Positions 1 to 6,325 of a stretch of 6,371 nt of DNA are shown here, one piece after another. Every line of letters begins with the position of its first letter. The stretch's first letter is position 1. A program made the position numbers and the translations under genes. The notes beneath the pieces were generated by a model. It made no database searches. It was given only the letters and a program-made list of their open reading frames with translations, and had not been told where the DNA came from. Location: NCBI GenBank assembly GCA_937907485.1, contig CALESR010000346.1, positions 1-6,371 on the forward strand, written 5' to 3'. Source of the DNA: an uncultured Paracoccaceae bacterium. Its GTDB lineage: Bacteria; Pseudomonadota; Alphaproteobacteria; Rhodobacterales; Rhodobacteraceae.

Positions 1-724
1 CGGGCCGGGGCAGATGATCCTCGCCGCCTCGGGCGCCGTGCATCACGAGTCGCTGGTGGCGATGGCGGAAACGCTGTTCGGCCCGATGCCCTCGCTCATC
101 ATGCCCGAGGCCGAGCCCGCGCGCTTTCACATCAACGAGCGGCGCGAGGTCAAGGATCTGGAGCAGGCGCATATCGCGCTGGCCTTCGAGGGGCCCGGGT
201 TCCGCGACCCTGACCTGTTCACCGCTCAGATCTATGCCGGGGCGCTGGGCGGCGGCATGTCCTCGCGGCTGTTCCAGAAGCTGCGCGAGGAACGCGGCCT
301 GTGCTATACCACCTTCGCGCAGGCCGGGGCGCATGACGATACCGGCTCGATCACCTTTTACGCCGGCACCGGCGCGGGCGATCTGGCGGAACTGACCGCG
401 CTGACGGTGGATGAACTCAAACGCGCCGCCGAGGACATGACCGAGGCCGAGGTCGCCCGCGCGCGCACCCAGATGAAGGCCGGGCTGCTGATGGGCCTGG
501 AAAGCCCGTCCAGCCGCGCCGAACGGCTGTCGCGGCTGCTGGCGATCTGGGGCCGGGTGCCCAGCGTGTCGGAAACCATCGAGCGGGTCGATGCCGTCGA
601 TCTGGCTGCGGTCCGCGCGTATGGCGAGCGGCTGGTCAGTCAGGCGCGGGTCAGCATGGCACTCTATGGGCCGGTGAGCGCCGCGCCCAGTCTGGAGCGT
701 CTGCGCGAGCGGCTGGTGGCGTGA
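1..724 (+). CDS. M16 family metallopeptidase (pitrilysin/MPP-like), C-terminal part; 5' end outside window
   Basis: The reading frame is open from the left edge (first full codon at 2) and reads GPGQMILAASGAVHH without a convincing initiation site, so the gene starts before the window; an ATG at 14 is internal. About 240 residues remain, corresponding to the C-terminal lobe of an M16B peptidase of roughly 420 residues. The zinc-binding HxxEH motif of this family sits in the N-terminal lobe and cannot be inspected here. Visible family hallmarks are the glycine-rich GALGGGMSSRLFQKLREERGLCY stretch (about nt 239-307), in which R (293-295) and Y (305-307) match the conserved R/Y pair of the C-terminal lobe, and the TEAEVARARTQMKAGLLMGLESP helix. 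Family members process or degrade peptides; some are periplasmic, others cytoplasmic, and the missing N-terminus prevents a choice. The TGA stop overlaps the next start, suggesting cotranscription. Confidence 0.93.
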   Translation, partial: GPGQMILAASGAVHHESLVAMAETLFGPMPSLIMPEAEPARFHINERREVKDLEQAHIALAFEGPGFRDPDLFTAQIYAGALGGGMSSRLFQKLREERGLCYTTFAQAGAHDDTGSITFYAGTGAGDLAELTALTVDELKRAAEDMTEAEVARARTQMKAGLLMGLESPSSRAERLSRLLAIWGRVPSVSETIERVDAVDLAAVRAYGERLVSQARVSMALYGPVSAAPSLERLRERLVA

Positions 725-1320
725 TGGCAGGCTTCCTGCTGGCCCCGCGCAAGAGGTTCCGGCTGGACACCGAGCGGCTGATCCTGCGGCTGCCCGAGCA
801 TTCCGATTTTCGCGTCTGGGTCGCGCTGCGCAGCGCCTCGGCCAGTTTCCTAACCCCGTGGGAGCCCCAATGGGCCGATGACCACCTGTCGCGCCGCGCC
901 TTCACCGGCCGCGTGCAATGGGCGGCCCGGATGCGCACCCAAGGCACCGCGCTGCCGCTGTTTCTGGTGCGCCGCGCCGACGATCAGCTGATGGGCGCGA
1001 TCACGCTGGACAACATCCGCCGCGGCCCCTCGCAATCGGCCACCGTCGGCTACTGGATCGGCCAGAGTTTCGCCCGTCAGGGCTTCATGCGCGAGGCGCT
1101 GGGCGCGCTGGTGCACCACGCCTTCAGCGAGTTGGACCTCAGCCGGATCGAGGCCGCCTGCCTGCCGGAAAACGCCGCCTCGCGCGCCGTGCTGGAAAAA
1201 TCCGGCTTCAAGTATGAGGGCGTCGCGCAGAGCTATCTGCAGATCAATGGCCGCTGGCGCAACCATGTGCTCTATTCCAACCTGCGCGGCGACCGGCGCG
1301 GGCGCACCGATGTCGGCTGA
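724..1320 (+). CDS. RimJ-like GNAT N-acetyltransferase (ribosomal-protein-alanine N-acetyltransferase type)
   Basis: This is a 198-residue cytoplasmic GNAT protein, close in length to E. coli RimJ (194 residues), which acetylates the N-terminal alanine of ribosomal protein S5. As recalled, several blocks match RimJ in order: TERLILR near residue 16, FLTPWEP at about 42-48, the beta-4/acetyl-CoA region YWIGQSFARQGFMREAL at about 110-126, the LEKSGFKYEGVAQSYL segment and the C-terminal INGRWRNHVLYSNL. The pyrophosphate loop is the ARQGFM variant rather than the canonical QxxGxG, as is usual in RimJ/RimL proteins. I chose ATG at 724, giving a TGATG overlap with the peptidase stop; GTG at 721 (GTGA overlap) is equally possible and would add one residue. 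No clear Shine-Dalgarno is seen, so translational coupling is likely. The family is secure; the S5 substrate is inferred, as RimJ/RimL-like proteins acetylate varied targets. Confidence 0.9.
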   Translation: MAGFLLAPRKRFRLDTERLILRLPEHSDFRVWVALRSASASFLTPWEPQWADDHLSRRAFTGRVQWAARMRTQGTALPLFLVRRADDQLMGAITLDNIRRGPSQSATVGYWIGQSFARQGFMREALGALVHHAFSELDLSRIEAACLPENAASRAVLEKSGFKYEGVAQSYLQINGRWRNHVLYSNLRGDRRGRTDVG

Positions 1321-1837
1321 ACCCTGCATCCTGCTGCTGCGTGGAGTGAATGTGGGCGGCCACCGGCTGCTGCCGATGGAGGGGCTGCGCGCCCTGCTGA
1401 CCGGGCTGGGGCTGGAGGCCGTGCAGACCCATATCCAGAGCGGCAATGCGGTGTTTCGCGCCCCTGCGCCTGACGGCTTGGCCACGGCGATCCCCACCGC
1501 CATCGCGGAACGGTTCGGCTTTGCGCCCGAGGCGATGATCCTGCGCCGCGCGGCGCTGGACAGGGTGCTGGCGCAGAACCCCTTTGCGCAGGCCGACCCC
1601 GGCCGCGTGCAGATCGGCTTTCTCGCCCGCCCCTCGCTGACCGACCCGGCGCGGCTGACCGCCCTCGCCACCCCTGACGAGGGCTGCGCCCTGACGCCGG
1701 ACGCCTTTTACCTGCACGCCCCCAGCATCGGCCGCTCGCGTCTGGCGCAACAGGCCGAGCGGCTGCTGGGCGTGCCGATGACGATGCGCAACCTGCGGGT
1801 GGCAACGGCCCTCGCCACCCTGGCACAGAGGCTCTGA
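1310..1837 (+). CDS. DUF1697 family protein, function unknown
   Basis: This 175-residue protein carries the DUF1697 signature: LLRGVNVGGHRLLPM at residues 8-22, followed by LRALLTGLGLEAVQTHIQSGNAVF at 26-49, where the THIQSGN core is diagnostic. The C-terminal half keeps the family layout with FYLHAPSIGRSRL and MTMRN near the end. The usual length of about 180 residues is matched with the ATG at 1310; the frame is open further upstream, but residues encoded there (1214-1309) are rich in R, S, C and A and look like an out-of-frame reading of rimJ. The gene overlaps the rimJ-like stop by 11 nt and has no good ribosome binding site, so it is probably translated by coupling. No signal peptide or membrane segment is visible. 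The family has no agreed biochemical role that I know of, and the neighbours do not suggest one. Confidence 0.88.
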   Translation: MSAEPCILLLRGVNVGGHRLLPMEGLRALLTGLGLEAVQTHIQSGNAVFRAPAPDGLATAIPTAIAERFGFAPEAMILRRAALDRVLAQNPFAQADPGRVQIGFLARPSLTDPARLTALATPDEGCALTPDAFYLHAPSIGRSRLAQQAERLLGVPMTMRNLRVATALATLAQRL

Positions 1838-1840
1838 CCC

Positions 1841-3256
1841 ATGCTGACCCACTGTGACGCCGCGTTTGTCTCCTCGCTGGATGCCCTGCTGCCGCCCGGC
1901 ACCCTGCGCCCGCCCGAGGCGCGCTATCTGACCGAACCGCGCGGACGCTATGCCGGGTTGGCAGGCGCCGTCGCCTGCCCGGCCGGCCCTGACGAGGTCG
2001 CGGTGATCCTGCGCGCGGCCCATGCGGCGCGGGTGGGCGTGGTGCCCTGGGGCGGCGGCACCGGCCTCGTCGGCGGGCAGGTGATGACCGAGGGGCCCCT
2101 GCCGCTGATCCTGTCGCTGGAACGCCTGAACCGGATCCGCAGCCTCGACGCCTCCAGCAATGTGCTGGTCGCCGAGGCCGGCTGCATCCTGGCCGAGGTG
2201 CAGCGCGCCGCCGAAACCGCCGGACGGCTGTTCCCGCTGTCGCTGGGATCGGAAGGCTCGGCGCGCATCGGGGGCCTCTTGGGCACCAACGCGGGCGGCA
2301 CCGGGGTGCTGCGCTGGGGCAACATGCGCGACCTCACGCTGGGGCTGGAGGTGGTGCTGGCCGATGGCCGGGTGATCCACGGGCTGAAGAAACTGCGCAA
2401 GAACAACATGGGCTATGACCTGCGCCACCTGATGATCGGCGCCGAAGGCACGCTGGGCGTTATCACGGCGGCCAGCCTGCGGCTGATGCCGCGCCCGGCC
2501 CGCACCGGCGCCGCGCTGTTCGAGGTGCCCTCGCCTGCGGCCGCGCTCGCGCTGCTCGCTTTGGCGCAGTCTCGGCTGGGCGAAGGCCTCTCGGCCTTCG
2601 AACTCATCGGCGGTCAAGGGCCGCGCTTTGTCGCCGAGGTGCTGCCCGGCGTCCGCCAGCCGTTTGCCACGCCGCCCGACTGGTCGGTGCTGATCGACCT
2701 CGGGCTGATCTCGGCCCTCGACCCGGTCGAAGCCCTGGAATCGCTGTTCGTCGAGGCGGCCGAGGCGGGCCTCGCCACCGACGGCGTCATCGCCCAGAAC
2801 GAGGCCCAGCGCACCCAGTTCTGGACCCTGCGCGACGCCATCCCCGAGGCCAACCGCAAGATCGGCGCCATCGCCAGCCACGACATCTCGGTGCCGCTGG
2901 CCGACCTGCCGACCTTCCTGACCCGCGCCGATGCCGCCCTCGGCGCCTTGGGCGACATGCGGATCAATGCCTTTGGCCATGTCGGCGACGGCAACCTGCA
3001 TTACAACGTATTCCCGGCGCCGGGCCGCCACCGCGCCGACTATGAACCGCTGCGCGCCACGGTGACCGAAACCGTGCATGACATCGTGCAGTCCCTTGGC
3101 GGCTCGGTCAGTGCCGAACACGGGATCGGCCGGCTGAAAGTGGGCGACCTCGAACGGTACGGCGACCCGGTGGCGCTGGCGGTGATGCGGCAGATCAAAT
3201 CGACGCTGGACCCGCAGGGTATCCTGAACCCCGGCGCGGTGCTGCGGCAGGGCTGA
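1841..3256 (+). CDS. FAD-binding oxidoreductase, D-2-hydroxyacid dehydrogenase type (GlcD/D2HGDH-like, COG0277)
   Basis: This 471-residue flavoenzyme probably oxidises a D-2-hydroxyacid (D-2-hydroxyglutarate, D-lactate or similar) and passes electrons to a carrier. The N-terminal PCMH-type FAD domain (about 35-220) contains PWGGGTGLVGG at 69-79, GSEGSARIGGLLGTNAGG in the middle, and NNMGYDLRHLMIGAEGTLGVIT at 188-209. The C-terminal FAD-oxidase C domain (about 225-468) contains FGHVGDGNLHYN, with H380 and H387, and SAEHGIG, with E426; by analogy with human D2HGDH these three would bind a divalent metal. It ends with the family motif DPQGILNPGAVL. No iron-sulphur domain, signal peptide or membrane segment is seen, so it appears soluble. 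ATG at 1841 follows AGAGG (1827-1831) with 9-nt spacing and lies 3 nt after the DUF1697 stop. The class is secure; the substrate is not, because residues expected to bind the substrate carboxylate differ from D2HGDH. Confidence 0.93.
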   Translation: MLTHCDAAFVSSLDALLPPGTLRPPEARYLTEPRGRYAGLAGAVACPAGPDEVAVILRAAHAARVGVVPWGGGTGLVGGQVMTEGPLPLILSLERLNRIRSLDASSNVLVAEAGCILAEVQRAAETAGRLFPLSLGSEGSARIGGLLGTNAGGTGVLRWGNMRDLTLGLEVVLADGRVIHGLKKLRKNNMGYDLRHLMIGAEGTLGVITAASLRLMPRPARTGAALFEVPSPAAALALLALAQSRLGEGLSAFELIGGQGPRFVAEVLPGVRQPFATPPDWSVLIDLGLISALDPVEALESLFVEAAEAGLATDGVIAQNEAQRTQFWTLRDAIPEANRKIGAIASHDISVPLADLPTFLTRADAALGALGDMRINAFGHVGDGNLHYNVFPAPGRHRADYEPLRATVTETVHDIVQSLGGSVSAEHGIGRLKVGDLERYGDPVALAVMRQIKSTLDPQGILNPGAVLRQG

Positions 3257-3374
3257 GCGCGGCACGGCGAAAGGCAGCGCGACGGCCCCAAAGTCCACCC
3301 GGTCCACCGTCGCCCCAGCTTCGATTTGATCTCGCGCGTCCAGCGTGTTACGCGCCGAGTCCAAGCGAACGACC
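3257..3374. other. Intergenic spacer between the FAD oxidase and the YhbS-like gene
   Basis: No gene is supported here. A 7-bp perfect inverted repeat (GCGACGG at 3279-3285 with CCGTCGC at 3307-3313) encloses a 21-nt loop that includes two copies of GTCCACC (3293-3299 and 3302-3308). There is no T-tract after it, so it is not a standard intrinsic terminator. A weak promoter-like pair, TTGATC (3326-3331) and TTACGC (3348-3353) with a 16-nt spacer, could drive the following gene, but the match is poor. Confidence 0.3.
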
Positions 3375-3380
3375 GGAGGG
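3375..3380 (+). promoter_or_regulatory. Shine-Dalgarno of the YhbS-like GNAT gene, decides its GTG start
   Basis: GGAGGG lies 4 nt before the GTG at 3385. It is the best Shine-Dalgarno match on the plus strand near a start in this window and fixes the initiation codon of the downstream acetyltransferase, which has no ATG at a suitable place. Confidence 0.7.
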
Positions 3381-3384
3381 GCGG

Positions 3385-3897
3385 GTGGATCTGGAACAAG
3401 AGGAGCCCGCCGATTGGTGGGAGGTCGAAGCCCTCTATGATCTGTGCTTTGCGCCCGGACGGACGGCGCTGTCCTCGTATCGGCTGCGCGATGACGTGCC
3501 GCCGGTGGCCGACCTCTGCCTGACCCTCTGGGACGAAACCGAGGCGCTGATCGGCGTCATCCGCTATTGGCCCGTGCTGGTCGGCGGGCAGCCCGCCCTG
3601 TTGCTGGGCCCGGTCGCCGTGCATCCGACCCATCAGGGCGAGGGCCTCGCCGGGCTGTTGATCCGCGAGAGCCTCAAGCGCGCGCGGGGCTTGGGCTGGC
3701 AGCGGGTGATGCTGGTGGGCGATGCGCCCTATTACCGGCGCTTTGGGTTTTCCCGGCTCGAAGGTGTGGTGATGCCGCCGCCGACCAACCCGGACCGCGT
3801 GCTGGGCCTCGATCTGGCACCGGGGGGCTGGGACGGGGTGCGCGGCGCGGTCACCCGCTTCGCGCCGCCTCAGTCCGCAGGCAACGAGCGGACGTAA
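3385..3897 (+). CDS. GNAT family N-acetyltransferase, YhbS-like (COG3153)
   Basis: This is a 170-residue predicted cytoplasmic acetyltransferase. The N-terminal part (VEALYDLCFAPGR, about 14-26) matches the first helix of YhbS-type proteins. The central strand and acetyl-CoA loop LLLGPVAVHPTHQGEGLAGLLI (about 72-93) contain the Q84-G-E-G-L-A89 pyrophosphate-binding motif. It is followed by LGWQRVMLVGDAPYYRRFGF (103-122), the GD-x-x-YY-x-RFGF signature that separates this group from other GNATs. The acceptor substrate is unknown. The GTG start is supported by GGAGGG just upstream and gives the usual family length. The gene is separated from the oxidase by 128 nt, so it may have its own promoter or be read through. 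Its last 28 nt overlap the end of ptsP on the opposite strand. Family assignment is strong; biological role is open. Confidence 0.92.
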   Translation: MDLEQEEPADWWEVEALYDLCFAPGRTALSSYRLRDDVPPVADLCLTLWDETEALIGVIRYWPVLVGGQPALLLGPVAVHPTHQGEGLAGLLIRESLKRARGLGWQRVMLVGDAPYYRRFGFSRLEGVVMPPPTNPDRVLGLDLAPGGWDGVRGAVTRFAPPQSAGNERT

Positions 3898-6119
3898 TCG
3901 GTAATCAGCGGGCGCAGGGTATCGTCGCCGCGCCGCTTGGCCGCCTCGATGATCTCGGCCACCTCGCCAAGGTCGGCGCGCAGGATCAGGTCCTTGACCG
4001 GACCGATGGCCGCCGGGCGCATCGACAGCGTGTGCAACCCGGCCCCGGCAAAGGCCAGCGCGTCGATCGGTCGGCCCGCATCCTCGCCGCAAAAGCTCAG
4101 ATGCGTGTCCGACTCGGCGCAGCGGCGGACGATCTTTTGCAAGAAGGTGACAAAGCTCAACGCCAGCGTGTCATAGCGCCGCCGCACCAGTTCGTTTTCG
4201 CGGTCGGCGGCAAAGAAGAACTGCTTCAGGTCATTGCCGCCGATCGAGATGAAATCGGCCAGCCGGAAAAAGGCATCGGGCGCAAAGGCCAGCGAGGGGG
4301 TTTCCAGCATTGCGCCCACCTCCAGCGTCTGCGGCAGCAGGTGGCCCAGATGCGCCTCGCGCTCGATCTCGCGCATGAGGTAATCGCGCGCGGTGACGAA
4401 TTCCGCATGATCCGACACCAGCGGGAACATCACCGTCAACGGCCGCCCGGCGGCGGCGCGGATCAGCGCCTGCAACTGCATCCGCATCACGCCCGGCTTG
4501 TCCAGACCGACCCGCACCGCCCGCCAACCCATCGCCGGGTTGGGCTCCTCGGGGCGTTTCATATAGGGCATCACCTTGTCCGAGCCGATGTCCAGCGTGC
4601 GAAAGGCGACGCGGCGGCCGTCGGCGGCCTTGAGCACGCGCGCATACAGCGCGGCGAGGTCCGACCGCCGTGGCATCGAATTGCGCAGCAGGAACTGCAA
4701 CTCGGTGCGAAACAGCCCCACCCCTTCGGCACCCGAGCCGCCCATCGACGGCAGGTCGGCCATGATGCCCGCATTCATGTGCAGGTTGACCCGTGTGCCG
4801 CAGCGCGCCACGGCCGGACGCTCGCGCAGGGCGGCAAAGCGGGCCTGCGCCTGCGTCTGCATGGCGATCTTGTCACGAAAGGCCGAGGCGACGTTGTCCT
4901 CGGGCCGCAGGTGCACGACGCCCTCGTCACCGTCCACGATGATCGGATCACCGGTCAGTGCCTCGGTGGTGATGCCATCGCAATGCACCACCAGCGGGAT
5001 CGCCAGCGCCCGCGCGACGATGGTGGCATGCGAGCCGACCGAGCCTTCCTCCAGCACCACGCCCTTGAGCAGCTTGCCGTATTCCAGCAATTCGCCGGGG
5101 CCGATGTTGCGGGCCACCAGAATCGGGTTCTCGGGCATCACGGCGCCGGTGTCACGGCCCTGCCCGGTCAGGATGCGCAGCAGCCGGTTCGACAGGTCGT
5201 CCAGATCATGCAGCCGGTCGCGCAGATAGGGGTCGGGCACCTGCTGCAGCCGGGCGCGGGCCTCGGATTGTTCCTTTTCCACCGCGGCCTCGGACGACAG
5301 GCCACTTTCGATGGATTGCTCCATCCGCCGCAGCCAGCCGCGCGAATGGGCGAACATGCGATAGGCTTCCAGAACCTCGCGGTGCTCCTTGTCGCTGCCT
5401 TCGGCGGTCTCCATCAGGTCATCGACCGACCCGCGCAGCCGGGTGACCGCCGTGCGCAGGCGTTCGGTTTCGGCCACCGGATCGTCGTTGACCAGATTGG
5501 TCACCACAACGCGCGGTTCGTGCAGCCAGACATGGCCCTCGGCGGTGCCCTCCTGACCCGAGCCGCCGCGCAGCATCACCGGCAGCTTGTGCGGCGTCGA
5601 GATCGTGCTGTCGTCGCTGACAAAGGCGCCGAGTTCGGCCATCTCGGCCAGCACCATCGCCACCACGTCCAGCGCATAGACCTCGTCCTCGGAGAACGCC
5701 CGCGCCTCGCGCGATTGCACCACCAGCACGCCCAGCTTTTCGCCCAGCCGCTGCACCGGCACGCCCAGAAAGCTGGAATAGATCTCTTCGCCGGTCTCGG
5801 GCATGAACCGGAAGCCACGTTCATTCGGTGCGTCGGCGGTGTTGATCGCGGTGGCGCTGCGGGCGACGCGGCCTACCAGCCCCTCGCCCAGCCGCATCCG
5901 GGTGCGGTGCACGGATTCGGGCTTGAGCCCCTTCGTCGCGCAAAGCTCCAGCGTCTCGCGGTCGCGGAACAGATAGATCGAGCACACATCGGTCTGCATC
6001 GAGGCGGCAATCAGGTTGACGATGCGGTCCAGCCGCTCTTGCCCGCGGCCCGGTTCGGCCAGCGAGTCGCGCAATCTGCGCAAAAGCTTGCGACTGTCGC
6101 TTTCCATGCGTTCGGGCAT
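3870..6119 (-). CDS. ptsP: Phosphoenolpyruvate--protein phosphotransferase PtsP (enzyme I-Ntr)
   Basis: This encodes the first enzyme of the nitrogen PTS: it takes phosphate from PEP onto a histidine and passes it to NPr, then to EIIA-Ntr, a regulatory relay in the cytoplasm. Its 749 residues match E. coli PtsP (748). In order: a GAF sensor domain (about 15-155), which in E. coli and Sinorhizobium PtsP responds to glutamine; a helical HPr-binding region (about 190-310); the swivelling phospho-histidine domain with GSHATIVAR and active-site H364; and the PEP-utilising TIM barrel (about 415-700) with LFRTELQFL, RTLDIGSDKVMPYM, IGGNDLKQF (N629, D630) and FCGEDAGRP with catalytic C677. All expected catalytic residues are present, so the enzyme should be active. 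I chose ATG at 6119, preceded by GAGGAG, over an in-frame GTG at 6143 that would add eight basic residues and lacks a Shine-Dalgarno. Confidence 0.96.
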   Translation of the reverse strand: MPERMESDSRKLLRRLRDSLAEPGRGQERLDRIVNLIAASMQTDVCSIYLFRDRETLELCATKGLKPESVHRTRMRLGEGLVGRVARSATAINTADAPNERGFRFMPETGEEIYSSFLGVPVQRLGEKLGVLVVQSREARAFSEDEVYALDVVAMVLAEMAELGAFVSDDSTISTPHKLPVMLRGGSGQEGTAEGHVWLHEPRVVVTNLVNDDPVAETERLRTAVTRLRGSVDDLMETAEGSDKEHREVLEAYRMFAHSRGWLRRMEQSIESGLSSEAAVEKEQSEARARLQQVPDPYLRDRLHDLDDLSNRLLRILTGQGRDTGAVMPENPILVARNIGPGELLEYGKLLKGVVLEEGSVGSHATIVARALAIPLVVHCDGITTEALTGDPIIVDGDEGVVHLRPEDNVASAFRDKIAMQTQAQARFAALRERPAVARCGTRVNLHMNAGIMADLPSMGGSGAEGVGLFRTELQFLLRNSMPRRSDLAALYARVLKAADGRRVAFRTLDIGSDKVMPYMKRPEEPNPAMGWRAVRVGLDKPGVMRMQLQALIRAAAGRPLTVMFPLVSDHAEFVTARDYLMREIEREAHLGHLLPQTLEVGAMLETPSLAFAPDAFFRLADFISIGGNDLKQFFFAADRENELVRRRYDTLALSFVTFLQKIVRRCAESDTHLSFCGEDAGRPIDALAFAGAGLHTLSMRPAAIGPVKDLILRADLGEVAEIIEAAKRRGDDTLRPLITDYVRSLPAD

Positions 6120-6123
6120 CGGA

Positions 6124-6129
6124 CTCCTC
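6124..6129 (-). promoter_or_regulatory. Shine-Dalgarno of ptsP, decides the ATG 6119 start
   Basis: On the minus strand GAGGAG is followed by TCCG and then ATG. The 4-nt spacing is a little short but acceptable. This site would lie inside the coding region if the GTG at 6143 were used, which favours the ATG. Confidence 0.65.
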
Positions 6130-6264
6130 GTTCGTCGCTTCACCTATAGGCGAGGGCGGGCAGGACGGAAACCGGAAAAGGCAGTCCACGGGCGCCAGAC
6201 AAGGTCTGCCCAAATAGCGGGCAGCGGGGCGCGCGGCGTTCGTCGGCCGTTTGGGGTGGCCCAA
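6130..6264 (-). promoter_or_regulatory. ptsP upstream region with small inverted repeats and a weak promoter candidate
   Basis: No gene is supported here. Minus-strand TATAGG (6148-6143) resembles a -10 box; the best -35 at 17-nt spacing is TTTCCG (6171-6166), a poor match, so a promoter is only suggested. Further upstream are three short perfect inverted repeats: CAGAC-AAG-GTCTG (6196-6208), CTGCCC with GGGCAG across 7 nt (6206-6224), and TTGGG with CCCAA across 4 nt (6251-6264), the last touching the REP pair. The first two share three bases and cannot form together. They could be operator-like sites or chance in G+C-rich DNA. Confidence 0.3.
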
Positions 6265-6288
6265 GGTGCGTGCAAGCACGCACCCTAC
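6265..6288 (-). repeat. REP unit 1 (GTAG head at 6288-6285, minus strand)
   Basis: Read on the minus strand this is GTAG followed by a palindrome with 9-bp arms and a central TT. It is identical base for base to unit 2 on the plus strand. Confidence 0.75.
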
Positions 6289-6301
6289 GGGCCCGCACGG
6301 C

Positions 6302-6325
6302 GTAGGGTGCGTGCTTGCACGCACC
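6302..6325 (+). repeat. REP unit 2 (GTAG head at 6302-6305, plus strand)
   Basis: GTAG is followed by arms GGTGCGTGC (6306-6314) and GCACGCACC (6317-6325) around TT. The 46 nt to its right, up to the window edge, show no feature I can support. Confidence 0.75.

Larger units (their letters stand above)
6265..6325. repeat. Inverted pair of REP-type palindromes (BIME-like element)
   Basis: Two exact 25-nt inverted copies (6265-6289 and 6301-6325) are separated by 11 nt. Each copy is itself a palindrome, GGTGCGTGC and GCACGCACC around a central AA or TT, next to a GTAG tetranucleotide. A GTAG head beside a palindrome is the layout of REP elements moved by RAYT (TnpA-REP) transposases, and paired opposite copies make a BIME. 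The heads face inward (CTAC at 6285-6288, GTAG at 6302-6305). The RNA could fold as one 25-bp hairpin or two small ones. Neither side is followed by a T-tract, so it is not a standard intrinsic terminator, though such hairpins can protect mRNA ends or assist termination. Identity as a genomic repeat family is inferred from layout, since only one locus is visible. Confidence 0.8.

Noticed and set aside
1214..1309. Upstream extension of DUF1697 by 32 residues
   Set aside because: The extra residues look like out-of-frame rimJ sequence, and the family signature begins a few residues after the ATG at 1310.
3279..3313. Possible terminator hairpin after the FAD oxidase
   Set aside because: The stem is only 7 bp with a 21-nt loop and no T-tract follows.
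1244..3364. Open frame of 706 codons on the minus strand opposite DUF1697 and the FAD oxidase
   Set aside because: Low-complexity translation rich in Q, R, G, A and H, fully explained as the shadow of two real plus-strand genes.
3257..3364. Protein-like minus-strand stretch (SARNTLDARDQIEAGATVD) in the spacer after the oxidase
   Set aside because: It looks composition-balanced, but has only a TTG start without a ribosome site, runs straight into the shadow frame and matches no family I know; could be a gene remnant, but nothing supports it.
6120..6143. GTG at 6143 as the ptsP start
   Set aside because: No Shine-Dalgarno precedes it, it adds eight residues (KRRTRSP-like) before the normal N-terminus, and GAGGAG supports the ATG at 6119.
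3567..6149. Open frame of 860 codons on the plus strand opposite ptsP
   Set aside because: Its translation is rich in R, Q, H, G and A with no recognisable domain and lies antisense to an unmistakable ptsP; long antisense frames are expected in G+C-rich DNA where stops are rare.
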